Below the pieces are notes generated by a model. That model was given only the letters and a program-made list of their open reading frames with translations, was not told the origin of the DNA and did no database searches. Source: CADAWZ01 sp045114665 (GTDB lineage: Bacteria > Vulcanimicrobiota > CADAWZ01). Taken from it: 13,917 nt of DNA. The DNA is taken from positions 1 through 13,917 of the forward strand of contig JBGUKW010000106.1 of assembly GCA_045114665.1 (NCBI GenBank), given 5' to 3'. The translations under genes were made by a program, and so were the position numbers. Shown one piece after another: positions 1 to 7,707 of this stretch (positions are counted from its first letter, which is position 1; the number at the start of each line of letters is the position of its first letter).

Positions 1-181
1 TCATTGGAGCTGCAAGCCACAACATAGGAATTGTTGAAGGGTCTGCTCCGAGTTGTTCATAAATTGAACTCATTCTTGCAAATTGAATTTCAAATCCATG
101 CTGAATTCCAAAAAATCCAACACTCATATTCAATATTTGCCAAGGACTTAGATCTGGTTTATCTTTTTCTAATTTTTCCAT
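1..181 (-). CDS. MFS transporter, SLC45/sugar:cation symporter-like (partial, N-terminus only)
   Basis: Reading leftward from an ATG at 181-179 gives 60 residues open to the window edge, so only the N-terminus is present. A charged cytoplasmic leader of about 14 residues leads into a first membrane segment with NMSVGFFGIQHGFEIQFARMS (about residues 18-38). The segment then continues with IYEQLGADPSTIPMLWLAAPM. This layout matches the first helix and loop of bacterial MFS transporters of the SLC45/glycoside-symporter type, which typically read NMSxGFxGIQFGxxLQxANxSxIYxxLGA followed by LWLAAP. These import sugars or glycosides with a cation; the substrate cannot be read here. It starts 13 bases after the stop of the aminotransferase gene and is probably cotranscribed with it. 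The Shine-Dalgarno is weak (AAGAG about 12 bases upstream). Confidence 0.72.
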   Translation of the reverse strand, partial: MEKLEKDKPDLSPWQILNMSVGFFGIQHGFEIQFARMSSIYEQLGADPSTIPMLWLAAPM

Positions 182-194
182 TTTTACTACACTC

Positions 195-1385
195 TTATTT
201 AAAACTTTTGATTGCTTTTATTATTTTTTCAGCAGCTTCTGCAGTATCTTCTTCGGTTGGGACAAGAGCAAATCTCACAAACCCTTCTCCTGCATTATTT
301 CCATTTTCATCAGTTATAGCAAGAGCAGGCCCAGGTGTTACAACGATTGCATATTCCTCTTCAAGAAGTTTTTCTGCAAATTCTACAGATTTAATACTTT
401 CAGGAATTCTCTGCCATATATAAAATGTACCTTCGGCATATCCTTTTGGCAATCCAGCTTTTTGTGTAGCCTCCATGATCAATTTTCTTTTTCTGTCATA
501 TTCGGCTCTCATCTCTTTTACATGCTCCTCATCTTCATAGGCCTTTGCTGCGGCATATTGAACAAAATTAGCACAGCCAGAATCCATGTTTTCTTTTGCA
601 GATAGGAAAATTTTTATAATGTCTGGATCGCCTGCCATAAATCCAACTCTCCAACCAGTCATGTTACTTCTTTTAGAGAGACTTTGGAATACTATTACTC
701 CATCTTTTGCAAAATTCAAGGCTGATTTTGGCTTTTCATTTGTGTACATTTCACTATAACATTCATCAGAAGCCAAGATTATTCCATATTTTTTACAAAA
801 TTCTATAGCATCTCTGTAAAAACTGTCTGGAGCCAATGCTGTTGTTGGATTGTTTGGATAGTTTATCCACATAATCGAAGCCTTTTTTGCGATTTCTTCA
901 GGAATTGCAGAAATATCTGGCAAGAATTTATTTTTTTCAAGAAGTGGCATAAGGTGTACTTTTTTATTTGCTGCCAATGCTCCACTATTATATGGAGGAT
1001 AGCCAGGTGTTGGAACAAGTACATATTCGCCTTTTATTGAATTTGGAAAAGCAAATACAGCCTCTTTGGCTCCAAGTGATGTAAAAACTTCTGTATCAGG
1101 ATTTAAATCCACATCAAATCTCGATTTCATCCATTTAACAACAGCAGATTTAAACTCTGGAAGTCCACTGTTTTCAGGATATCCTGCTCTCTGATTCTTT
1201 TTCATTCCCTCTGTTGCAGATTCAAGTATAAAATCAGGAGTCGGAGCAGTAGGATCGCCTATGGAGAAATCAATCACTTTTATTCCCTTTGCTTTTAAAG
1301 CTTTCTTCTTTTCTCTAAGACTTACAAAAGGATATCTTGGCAATTTTGAAAGCCATTCGGCTGAAGTTATTTTTTCGTTTAACAT
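195..1385 (-). CDS. dapC: PLP-dependent aminotransferase, DapC-like (succinyl-/acyl-diaminopimelate transaminase family)
   Basis: A 396-residue fold-type I class I/II aminotransferase, full length for the family. Visible PLP-site elements are YPNNP at 176-180 (Asn), DECY at 207-210 (Asp to the pyridine nitrogen, Tyr to the phosphate) and SLSKRSNMTGWRVGF with the Schiff-base Lys238. Arg371, in FVRFALVP, should bind the substrate carboxylate. The N-terminus (LPRYPFVSL, then SIGDPTAPTPDFI, AGYPENSGLPEF and SLGAKEAV) and the SLSKRSN block resemble DapC enzymes, which transaminate acyl-amino-oxopimelate in the diaminopimelate/lysine and peptidoglycan pathway. Class I/II members are hard to separate by eye, so an LL-DAP, aspartate or alanine aminotransferase role is possible. 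The start is ATG with AGAAAGG about 10 bases upstream. The MFS gene follows 13 bases downstream. Confidence 0.85.
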   Translation of the reverse strand: MLNEKITSAEWLSKLPRYPFVSLREKKKALKAKGIKVIDFSIGDPTAPTPDFILESATEGMKKNQRAGYPENSGLPEFKSAVVKWMKSRFDVDLNPDTEVFTSLGAKEAVFAFPNSIKGEYVLVPTPGYPPYNSGALAANKKVHLMPLLEKNKFLPDISAIPEEIAKKASIMWINYPNNPTTALAPDSFYRDAIEFCKKYGIILASDECYSEMYTNEKPKSALNFAKDGVIVFQSLSKRSNMTGWRVGFMAGDPDIIKIFLSAKENMDSGCANFVQYAAAKAYEDEEHVKEMRAEYDRKRKLIMEATQKAGLPKGYAEGTFYIWQRIPESIKSVEFAEKLLEEEYAIVVTPGPALAITDENGNNAGEGFVRFALVPTEEDTAEAAEKIIKAIKSFK

Positions 1386-1462
1386 TTTTCTAACCTTTCT
1401 TTGTTTTATTATATTAATTTGAAAATTCTTTTTTTATTTTTTTAAACCTTCAAATATAATCC

Positions 1463-1492
1463 TTGACAAAACAAAATATTAAAATATATAAT
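1463..1492 (+). promoter_or_regulatory. Sigma70-type promoter for the acetyltransferase gene
   Basis: A perfect -35 box TTGACA (1463-1468) is followed after 18 bases by a perfect -10 box TATAAT (1487-1492). A second TATAAT copy lies at 1494-1499. Transcription would begin near 1500, about 40 bases before the GTG start at 1541. The surrounding 1386-1540 interval is extremely AT-rich and also serves the divergent aminotransferase gene. The -35 match counts for more than the -10, because TATAAT-like strings are common here by chance. Confidence 0.7.
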
Positions 1493-1540
1493 ATATAATT
1501 AAAATAAATATTTTAAACTATTGTTTTTCTGGAGTTTTAA

Positions 1541-2023
1541 GTGAATATAATAATTAGAAGAGCTGAGACAAAAGATATAAAAAAAATGGCTCAGCTAGCA
1601 GCTTTATGTATTGAAGATAGTATTCCTCCTACAAGAGATGTTCCTCTCAAAAGTTTAAAACAAGCTCGAATTCTAGATATAGAGACTTCTCTTTCTAAAA
1701 TAATAAATTTAAGTCATATAGGGATTTATCTTGCAGAAGATGAAAAGGGGAATTTATTAGGTCATTTAATGGGATATGTAGGAGATATAGAAAGTGTTAC
1801 AGGTGAACCACAAGGCTGGATATTTGACCTTTCTGTAGAACCTAAATACAGAAGGCGTGGAATAGCGAAGAAACTTATTGAAAAATTTACTGATTTTGTC
1901 AAAAAAGCTGGTTATAAATTTATAGGTCTTCTTGTAACATCAAGTAATAAACCTGCTGTTGCACTTTATGAAAATTTAGGTTTTGTTGAAGAAAGAAAAC
2001 GAATGGCAAAAAGACTTTTTTAG
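1541..2023 (+). CDS. GNAT family N-acetyltransferase (RimI-like)
   Basis: A single-domain GNAT enzyme of 160 residues that would transfer an acetyl group from acetyl-CoA to an amine; the acceptor cannot be inferred. It opens with the strand-helix NIIIRRAETKDIKKMAQLA. The acetyl-CoA pyrophosphate loop is at 95-109 (FDLSVEPKYRRRGIA, giving the R/Q-x-x-G-x-A signature). Motif B is near the C-terminus, NKPAVALYENLGFVEERKRMAKRL (136-159), where Asn136 and Tyr143 are the usual CoA-side and catalytic positions. This resembles RimI-type acetyltransferases, but the acidic insert at 45-90 is not diagnostic. The start is GTG at 1541 with GGAG six bases upstream. It is the first gene after the consensus promoter; pilT follows 101 bases later in the same direction. 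Confidence 0.88.
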   Translation: MNIIIRRAETKDIKKMAQLAALCIEDSIPPTRDVPLKSLKQARILDIETSLSKIINLSHIGIYLAEDEKGNLLGHLMGYVGDIESVTGEPQGWIFDLSVEPKYRRRGIAKKLIEKFTDFVKKAGYKFIGLLVTSSNKPAVALYENLGFVEERKRMAKRLF

Positions 2024-2036
2024 AAAAGGTTTTTTT
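2008..2036 (+). terminator. Possible weak AT-rich hairpin at the end of the acetyltransferase gene
   Basis: AAAAAGACTTTT can fold onto AAAGGTTTTTTT with a five-base loop, giving 12 pairs, two of them G-U. The stem overlaps the stop codon. There is no separate U tract after the stem and only two G-C pairs, so termination would be weak and read-through into pilT is likely. In DNA this AT-rich such a stem can arise by chance. Confidence 0.22.
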
Positions 2037-2124
2037 ATAGAAATAAAGAATTGATTTTATAATATACAAAGAACGATTTTAATTGTGATTTTTTTTGTAC
2101 TTTTCTGGAAGGATGTTTTTTTTG

Positions 2125-4293
2125 ATGGATAACATAGGAGTTTTAGAAGAACGACTAAATGAGCTTGGCTCTAAGATTAGTACGGCTATAATTGAGACAA
2201 AAGAGCTTGAATCTAAAGTTAAATCTGCTGAAAATACAAGTCGCAAAATGGAAGAGATTTCAGCTGTGATTACAGCTAAACTTGATGATATGGCCATTTT
2301 GTATAATCAGTCAGATGTATGTACTCAGCGACTTGAAAAAGTTGAAGTTAAACTTCAGCAAGTTACTTCTTTGTCTAAAATAGACGATTTAAAAGTTTTA
2401 GTTGAAGCTACAAATAAAAAAGTAGATACCCTTATGGGAGTCAAAAGAGAAATAGATACTCTTTATGAAACAATAAGTGGCTTTACTGAGGAAATGGGAG
2501 ATATAAGAGACAACATTTCTTCTGTTTCAGAAGATTTATCTTCTTTTGAGAAGAAAGCTGATTCTAAAATAAATTCAATCGCTGAATCAGTCAAACAAGC
2601 TTCACCAGTTTCTATTGGAGCTTCCGAGGGAACAACTACTGAAGTTTCTCCAGAAATTGCAGATAATATAAAAGAACTCGAATCTAAACTTTCATCATTT
2701 ACTTCTGCTTTTGATGAAATAAAGAAAGAACTTGGTGTAAAGTTCAAAAATATAGATGAAAAAGCAGTTGCAAGAGATATTGTAATAAAGTCTTTCCAAA
2801 AGAGTTTAGAAACATTTAAAACGGAATTTGTATCATTAAAACAAGATGTCAACAATGGTTCTTCTGGAACACCGAATGCTGACAATTCAGAAAAAATTTC
2901 AGAAATTGAATCAAAATTAGCTGATTTGACAGCTAAATTAGAAAAAGGCGAATTTGCTTCATCATCTTCAACAGCTCCAGCTTCTATTCCAGAAGAGATA
3001 AATTCTAAAATAAACAATTTTGAAAAAAATATTGCAGATTTATCATCTAAGATAAGTCTTTTAGAATCTCGTTCACAAGCAAATTCACAGGTTGTAGCTA
3101 CACAGTCTTCATCTTCTGATGATTATGATGCTGAATTAATAGAATCATTTGAAAATCCAAAATTAGAGCCAGGTCTTGGTTTCAAATTAAATGATCTTTT
3201 ACAGGTCATGATTAAACATCAGGCTTCTGATTTACATTTAAAAGATGGTGCTCCTCCTACAGTAAGACTTGAAGGTGAATTGATTCCAATTGGAAGTGAA
3301 ATTCTATCAGATGTAAATTGTAAATACTTAGTTATGTCAGGAGTTCCCAAACATCTGAGAAGAAAAATAATAAAAGATAAAGAGCTTGATTTTGCATATT
3401 CAGTTCCAGAGGCAAGATTTAGAGTTCATGTCTTTATGCAAAAGGGAACAGTAAGTGCTTCATACAGAATGATAAAAACTGTTATTCCTTCTATTGAAAC
3501 ACTTCATCTTCCAACATCACTTAAAAATCTTTCAAACTTAAATTCTGGTCTTATACTTGTTACAGGTTCAGCAGGATCAGGCAAAACAGTTACATTGACT
3601 TCAATGATTGACTATATGAATACAAATAGGAAGTTACATATTGTAACCATTGAAGACCCTATCGAATATATACATACAGATAAGTTAAGTCTTGTAACAC
3701 AAAGAGAAATTGGCAATGATACTATTTCATATTTAAGTGCTATAAAGTCGTCTTTGAGAGAAGACCCAAATGTCATAATGATCGGCGAATTGACAGATGC
3801 AGAAACACTCATGACAGCAATGACTGCAGCCGAAAATGGTCATCTTGTTTTGAGTAGTCTATATACTCCAAATGCAATACAGACTATAACAAGGTTAATT
3901 GACATGATCCCTGAAGAGAGAAAGAATCAGTATAGATCTATGTTGTCTTCTACTCTAAAAGCTGTAATCTCTCAAAAACTGATACCAAGAGCTGATGGTG
4001 ATGGTAGAATTCCTGCTTGTGAAGTCCTTATTGTAAATCAAGCTATCTCAAAATTAATTTCAGCAGGTAAATTTGATGACATATATCCTCTCATAGTCGA
4101 AGGTAAAGGTGAGGGAATGATGACATTCTCTCAATCTCTAAATGAACTATGTGATTCTGGAATTATTTCAAAAGATGAATTATATTTACATACTGAAAAT
4201 AGCGAAGAAGTTACAGTAGTTCAAGAAGGCGGAGATGTTAATAATACTCCAGCTTCTGCTATTCAAGATGATGTGATGATGAGTTGGTTATAA
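2125..4293 (+). CDS. PilT-like type IV pilus retraction ATPase with long N-terminal coiled coil
   Basis: A 722-residue protein; ordinary PilT is about 340-380. Residues 1 to about 340 are Ser/Glu/Lys/Ile-rich heptad sequence with no hydrophobic signal, expected to form a long coiled coil. The PilT/GspE core runs from about 355 (LNDLLQVMIKHQASDLHLKDGAPPTVRLEGEL) to about 690. It contains Walker A GSAGSGKT (481-488, Lys487), the Asp box IEDPIEY, QREIGNDTISYLSAIKSSLREDPN, Walker B with Glu555 (IMIGE) and GHLVLSSLYT, then a PilT-like tail (GMMTFSQSLNELCDSGII). This family hydrolyses ATP in a hexamer at the inner membrane to depolymerise pilin. Tyr580 replaces the His of the usual LHT in the His box, and AISKLISAGK stands where PilT has AIRNLIREGK, so this is a divergent paralogue. 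Start: ATG 2125, 11 bases after GGAAGGA; TTG 2122 and ATG 2113 are alternatives. The stop overlaps yggS. Confidence 0.88.
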   Translation: MDNIGVLEERLNELGSKISTAIIETKELESKVKSAENTSRKMEEISAVITAKLDDMAILYNQSDVCTQRLEKVEVKLQQVTSLSKIDDLKVLVEATNKKVDTLMGVKREIDTLYETISGFTEEMGDIRDNISSVSEDLSSFEKKADSKINSIAESVKQASPVSIGASEGTTTEVSPEIADNIKELESKLSSFTSAFDEIKKELGVKFKNIDEKAVARDIVIKSFQKSLETFKTEFVSLKQDVNNGSSGTPNADNSEKISEIESKLADLTAKLEKGEFASSSSTAPASIPEEINSKINNFEKNIADLSSKISLLESRSQANSQVVATQSSSSDDYDAELIESFENPKLEPGLGFKLNDLLQVMIKHQASDLHLKDGAPPTVRLEGELIPIGSEILSDVNCKYLVMSGVPKHLRRKIIKDKELDFAYSVPEARFRVHVFMQKGTVSASYRMIKTVIPSIETLHLPTSLKNLSNLNSGLILVTGSAGSGKTVTLTSMIDYMNTNRKLHIVTIEDPIEYIHTDKLSLVTQREIGNDTISYLSAIKSSLREDPNVIMIGELTDAETLMTAMTAAENGHLVLSSLYTPNAIQTITRLIDMIPEERKNQYRSMLSSTLKAVISQKLIPRADGDGRIPACEVLIVNQAISKLISAGKFDDIYPLIVEGKGEGMMTFSQSLNELCDSGIISKDELYLHTENSEEVTVVQEGGDVNNTPASAIQDDVMMSWL

Positions 4294-4982
4294 TGGATTT
4301 TATCAAAAATAATATTGATGGTGTTTTAAATAGAATTAGAATTGCTGAGAAAAAAGCAAATGTTGAACCAAATTCAGTGAAATTGCTTGCAGTCAGTAAG
4401 ACTATGCCAACAGAATATGTTAAAACAGCTATTGATTGTGGTTTAAAAGAATTTGGTGAAAATTATATACAAGAGGGAATCCAAAAAGCAGAATTATTTC
4501 AAGATTATGCAACTTGGCATTTTATAGGTCATCTTCAAAAAAATAAAGTGAAACTCGCAGTTGCTCATTTTGATGTTATTCAGACGATAGATTCGATTGA
4601 ACTGGCAGAAAAAATAAGTCGTGTTGCTGTTGAACTAGGAAGAAAATTGGATGTTTTTATCGAAGTTCATTTTGGTGATGAATCAACGAAAACAGGTTTT
4701 CTTCCTGAAGATGCAGAAAAAAATGCTCAAAAAATTGCTTGCCTTGATAATATCAATTTAAAAGGGCTCATGACAATACCACCTTTGACAGAAAATCCGA
4801 ATGACAATAGATGTCATTTTGAAAATCTTAGGAAAATGTCAGAAAGAATATTTGCAGGTTGTAATTTTAAACCAGTCTTATCAATGGGCATGACAGCGGA
4901 TTTAGAGGTGGCAATTTCAGAGGGATCAAATATGGTCAGAGTGGGTACAGGTATTTTTGGACCTCGTAAAATCAAAAATTAA
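4293..4982 (+). CDS. yggS: YggS/PLPBP family pyridoxal phosphate homeostasis protein
   Basis: A 229-residue single-domain PLP-binding TIM barrel of normal length. The internal-aldimine lysine is Lys36 in LLAVSKTMP. Other family blocks are EFGENYIQEGIQKAE, WHFIGHLQKNKVKLA, IQTIDSIELAEKI, GLMTIPP and the phosphate-binding C-terminus SMGMTADLEVAISEGSNMVRVGTGIFG. These proteins carry PLP, have no known catalytic activity and keep free PLP and amino/keto-acid pools balanced. The ATG shares its A with the TAA of pilT (TAATG), which implies translational coupling; no good Shine-Dalgarno is seen. A TTG nine bases earlier is in frame but less likely. Next-door pilT and yggS genes are also known from Pseudomonas and other proteobacteria, so the pairing is old. 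Confidence 0.95.
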   Translation: MDFIKNNIDGVLNRIRIAEKKANVEPNSVKLLAVSKTMPTEYVKTAIDCGLKEFGENYIQEGIQKAELFQDYATWHFIGHLQKNKVKLAVAHFDVIQTIDSIELAEKISRVAVELGRKLDVFIEVHFGDESTKTGFLPEDAEKNAQKIACLDNINLKGLMTIPPLTENPNDNRCHFENLRKMSERIFAGCNFKPVLSMGMTADLEVAISEGSNMVRVGTGIFGPRKIKN

Positions 4983-4987
4983 CAAAT

Positions 4988-5022
4988 AAAAAAGTGGCTA
5001 TAAAATTTATAGCCACTTTTTT
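4988..5022. terminator. Bidirectional intrinsic terminator between convergent genes
   Basis: GTGGCTATAAA (4994-5004) and TTTATAGCCAC (5006-5016) are perfect inverted repeats. An A run (4988-4993) and a T run (5017-5022) flank them, so the hairpin ends in a U tract on either strand. It lies six bases after yggS stops and eight bases from the stop of the minus-strand gene at 5030, and it would serve both. Confidence 0.92.
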
Positions 5023-5029
5023 ATTACTA

Positions 5030-5563
5030 CTAAATATTAAAGTATTCGAGTATCTCGTCTTCTTCTATTGGCTCCATACAAAAAACCCAAGTTGAATCTG
5101 TATTCCAGAGAACACAATAATCTGTCAATACTTCATCATCTTCGAGATCATAGTCTTCTTCATCATTTTCATAAATGACATCTGCCATTTTAACAACTGT
5201 TTCTTCTGTTGGAAGATCTCCAACTTTGCCTTCTACATCTATTGTTCTAAGACCTCTTTCAATTTGTACATCATCAAAAGATTTCCAGTCATTAAAAATT
5301 TCATTTGCAGCTTCTTCAAAACTTCTTGTGTCATTTGGATCTAAATCTGAAAGAATATCATAAGTTGTCTCATCATCATCTTCAGTCTCACCTTCGCTGA
5401 ATATCTCTCTGATTATAAAACTTTCTCCACTGTCAGATTTCAATCTCCAAAGGGTTACATCAATATCCTCAGATTGAAGAGTTACTCTTCCTGTTATTTT
5501 GGCTGGTCCATCTAAGAATTCTCCAGTCATTCCTATTTTAAGTAAACTGTCCAATTTTAGCAA
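5030..5563 (-). CDS. Hypothetical acidic protein (177 aa)
   Basis: I do not recognise this protein with confidence. It is very rich in Asp and Glu, with acidic clusters near 54-66, 132-144 and 164-173, and it has no signal peptide or membrane segment. The N-terminal 55 residues (IGMTGEFLDGPAKITGRVTL, then VTLWRLKSDSGESFIIREIF) look like a small beta barrel and recall DUF4178-type domains, but only loosely. A second beta-rich stretch is DYCVLWNTDSTWVFCMEP (148-165). The middle is helical. The start is TTG at 5563, four bases after GGAG. The ribosome site overlaps the stop of the upstream coiled-coil gene, 12 bases away, so the two are almost certainly cotranscribed and coupled. A downstream ATG at residue 12 is possible but would cut into the N-terminal strand. 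Confidence 0.78.
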   Translation of the reverse strand: MLKLDSLLKIGMTGEFLDGPAKITGRVTLQSEDIDVTLWRLKSDSGESFIIREIFSEGETEDDDETTYDILSDLDPNDTRSFEEAANEIFNDWKSFDDVQIERGLRTIDVEGKVGDLPTEETVVKMADVIYENDEEDYDLEDDEVLTDYCVLWNTDSTWVFCMEPIEEDEILEYFNI

Positions 5564-5575
5564 AACACTCCTTTA

Positions 5576-6952
5576 TTATTTCTGTTTTTTTAGTTTATTT
5601 AATTCTCCGATCATTGCTGAATATTCATCTTTTGATTCAACAAGTCTTTTTCCTGCTTTGCTTATTGCTTCGACAAATCCCATTTTTGTCATTTCATCGA
5701 AAATATCTGTATCATCTTCTGTTTTTCCAACTCTTGCAAGGGCTTTTTTAATCAAAAATTCTGCAGATTCTTTTCCTATAAATTTATGTATTATCTCATA
5801 GGATTTATTGACAAAACTTCCATCTTCAAATACATTTTCTTCTTCATCAAGAAGTTTATTTGCTCTCGCCATAAAGTCTTGTTGCATATTTTCATTTAGA
5901 GTTTCAAGTTTTGTTACTTGGTCTAAAAGTCCTTCCTTTTCGCTTTCCAACTGCTTTATTTTTTCTTCTTGTTTCTTTATCATATTTTTACTTGTTACAA
6001 CTTCAAGACTATTTTTCTCTCTTTCTATATTTAGTTTCTCTAATCTTGATTTTGTATCTTCAAGTTCTAATACTTTTGATTTGAGTTCCTGTCTTGAAAT
6101 CTCAAGGAATGTATTTTGCTCTCTCAATTTATTTTCAAGATCAAGTATTCTCTTTTTCTGTGCTTCTTCAACTTCTTTTGTTTTAGCAATTTTCTCTTTT
6201 TCTATTTTGTCATACTTGTCAATTTTTGATTTTAATTCTGCTATGCGATCTTCTGAATCCATAAGTTCGAATGCTAATTCACTATTTTTTTCAGCTAACA
6301 TTGAACTTTTTGTCTTTAACTCTATATTTGCCTTTTCAAGTTCTTGATTTATTTTAATCAATGTAACATCTGAAAGTCTATCTTGCTTTCCACTTTTTCC
6401 TGCTTTTCCATTTGATGCATATTCAAGTGAATTTATCTTTTTTTGTAATCCTGATATCTTATCAGATACAATTTTTAAAAGATCTAAATTCAATTTTTCC
6501 ATATTCTTTTGTGTTACACAATTTTCTTCATCATCTTCAGGATCTATGCGTACAAAAAATATGAAAGAATCCTCATCACTTGGTTCTGGAACAACAGAAC
6601 ATCTTGAAAATGCCTCAGCACCTATTGCAGATATAAGACCTTCTAAAAAAGATATTTCAAATATATCATCATTTGCCAAAGCTGTTGGAATTATTATTAT
6701 AGTCAAAGAATTATCTTCTATGTCAGTTGCTTCACTCTTGCAATCGAGAAATTCAGATACATTATCAAGTATTTTTCTAAATTTATTGATCCCCTCTCCT
6801 ATCCCAAATTCAGAGGAAATCAATCTTCCAATTTGGAGTCCGACTTCTGTCATATATTTTTCACAGTCGTCATGTACATAATGTTTTTTTAGAAATCCAA
6901 AAAGTTCAGTAATAAACTTTTTGAAAACCACTTTACTAAGAGTGTCTATCAT
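5576..6952 (-). CDS. Coiled-coil protein with V4R-like N-terminal domain
   Basis: A 458-residue three-part protein with no signal peptide or membrane segment. Residues 1-140 look globular. An early helix has the spacing EVGLQIGRLISSEFG (36-50), and a later block reads IFEISFLEGLISAIGAEAFSRCSVVPEP followed by FIFFVRI (97-136). This recalls V4R-type ligand-sensing domains, whose C-terminal half usually reads CxFxxGxIxGxL, then a cysteine-bearing strand pair. The assignment is my inference. Residues about 150-365 form a long, charged coiled coil with Leu/Ile heptads. Residues 380-440 (YEIIHKFIGKESAEFLIKKALARVG) form a helical tail. The start is ATG with AAAGGAG about nine bases upstream. It lies 25 bases after queC and 12 bases before the acidic-protein gene. 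It could be a scaffold or sensor; I have no evidence for a reaction. Confidence 0.82.
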   Translation of the reverse strand: MIDTLSKVVFKKFITELFGFLKKHYVHDDCEKYMTEVGLQIGRLISSEFGIGEGINKFRKILDNVSEFLDCKSEATDIEDNSLTIIIIPTALANDDIFEISFLEGLISAIGAEAFSRCSVVPEPSDEDSFIFFVRIDPEDDEENCVTQKNMEKLNLDLLKIVSDKISGLQKKINSLEYASNGKAGKSGKQDRLSDVTLIKINQELEKANIELKTKSSMLAEKNSELAFELMDSEDRIAELKSKIDKYDKIEKEKIAKTKEVEEAQKKRILDLENKLREQNTFLEISRQELKSKVLELEDTKSRLEKLNIEREKNSLEVVTSKNMIKKQEEKIKQLESEKEGLLDQVTKLETLNENMQQDFMARANKLLDEEENVFEDGSFVNKSYEIIHKFIGKESAEFLIKKALARVGKTEDDTDIFDEMTKMGFVEAISKAGKRLVESKDEYSAMIGELNKLKKQK

Positions 6953-6977
6953 TTAAACGCTCTCCTTTATATTTTTT

Positions 6978-7673
6978 TTAGTATATCTTAATTCTATATT
7001 TAGCAGGATCTTTTATTCCTGCCTCTTTAAACCCATTTAATCTAAGTTTGCATGATTCACATGTACCACAAGCTCCTAAATTAGGATCATAATCATAACA
7101 TGTTATTGTTTCTGCATAATCAACACCTAATTTTATTCCTGTTTGTATTATCTCTTTTTTTGTCATTTTTTCAAGAGGGGAATGTATTTTTATTTTGTTT
7201 CCTGTTTTTTTGACAATGCTTGCAGATATGTTTGCCATATTTTCAAATGCTTTTATAAATTCAGGTGTGCAATCTGGATAACCACTGAAATCAACAGAAT
7301 TTACACCAATGAAAATATCAAAACAATTTATTGTCTCTGCATATCCAAGGGCATAAGATAGAAATATTACATTTCGTGCTGGAACATAAGTTATAGGAAT
7401 TTCTTTTCCTATGTCTTCAATTTTTTTGTCTTTAGGAACTGCTATATCTGTAGTTAATGCACTTCCTCCGAATTGACCAACTCCAGATTTTATTATTTTA
7501 TGTTCTTTAAAACAAAATCTTTTAGATGTTTTTTTAGCTACTTCAAGTTCACTTTTATGTCTTTGACCATAGTCAAATGAAAGCCCATATAGTTCATAAT
7601 TTTGATTTTTTGCAATAGCCGAAACTGTTGTTGAATCAAGACCACCGCTTAATAGTATTATAGCTTTTTTCAT
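6978..7673 (-). CDS. queC: 7-cyano-7-deazaguanine synthase QueC
   Basis: A 231-residue protein of normal QueC length. It converts 7-carboxy-7-deazaguanine to preQ0 using ATP and ammonia, in the queuosine (tRNA) pathway, which can also feed 7-deazaguanine DNA modification. The ATP-pyrophosphatase loop SGGLDS is at 9-14. YGQRHKSELEVAK, TYVPARN (95-101), GVNSVDFSGYPDC (123-135) and LEKMTKKEII follow. The zinc site is Cys192, Cys202, Cys205 and Cys208 (TCYDYDPNLGACGTCESCKLR), complete. The start is ATG with a strong GGAGG about seven bases upstream. It is the first gene of a three-gene minus-strand unit. No queD, queE, queF, tgt or dpd genes are in the window, so the rest of the pathway lies elsewhere. 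Confidence 0.96.
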   Translation of the reverse strand: MKKAIILLSGGLDSTTVSAIAKNQNYELYGLSFDYGQRHKSELEVAKKTSKRFCFKEHKIIKSGVGQFGGSALTTDIAVPKDKKIEDIGKEIPITYVPARNVIFLSYALGYAETINCFDIFIGVNSVDFSGYPDCTPEFIKAFENMANISASIVKKTGNKIKIHSPLEKMTKKEIIQTGIKLGVDYAETITCYDYDPNLGACGTCESCKLRLNGFKEAGIKDPAKYRIKIY

Positions 7674-7707
7674 TTTTTTCCTCCGTTATTTAAAGGATCG
7701 CAAAATT

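Noticed and set aside
31..423. 130-residue plus-strand open frame
   Set aside because: It lies opposite the aminotransferase and transporter genes, has no ribosome site and reads as low-complexity Phe/Leu/Ser sequence. It is an antisense shadow.
1470..1520. AT-rich TATA-like repeats as a replication origin or repeat array
   Set aside because: No DnaA-box cluster and no regular unit. It is simply a very AT-rich divergent promoter region.
2095..2124. Longer PilT start at the upstream TTG (2095)
   Set aside because: The good Shine-Dalgarno (GGAAGGA, 2107-2113) lies downstream of that TTG and fits ATG 2125, as in the other genes with U-rich spacers.
2463..3017. Minus-strand 184-residue open frame opposite the PilT coiled coil, and similar Ser/Phe-rich frames opposite 5576-6952
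   Set aside because: Coiled-coil coding sequence in AT-rich DNA gives long Ser/Phe-rich antisense frames as a side effect. None has a domain or a sensible start.
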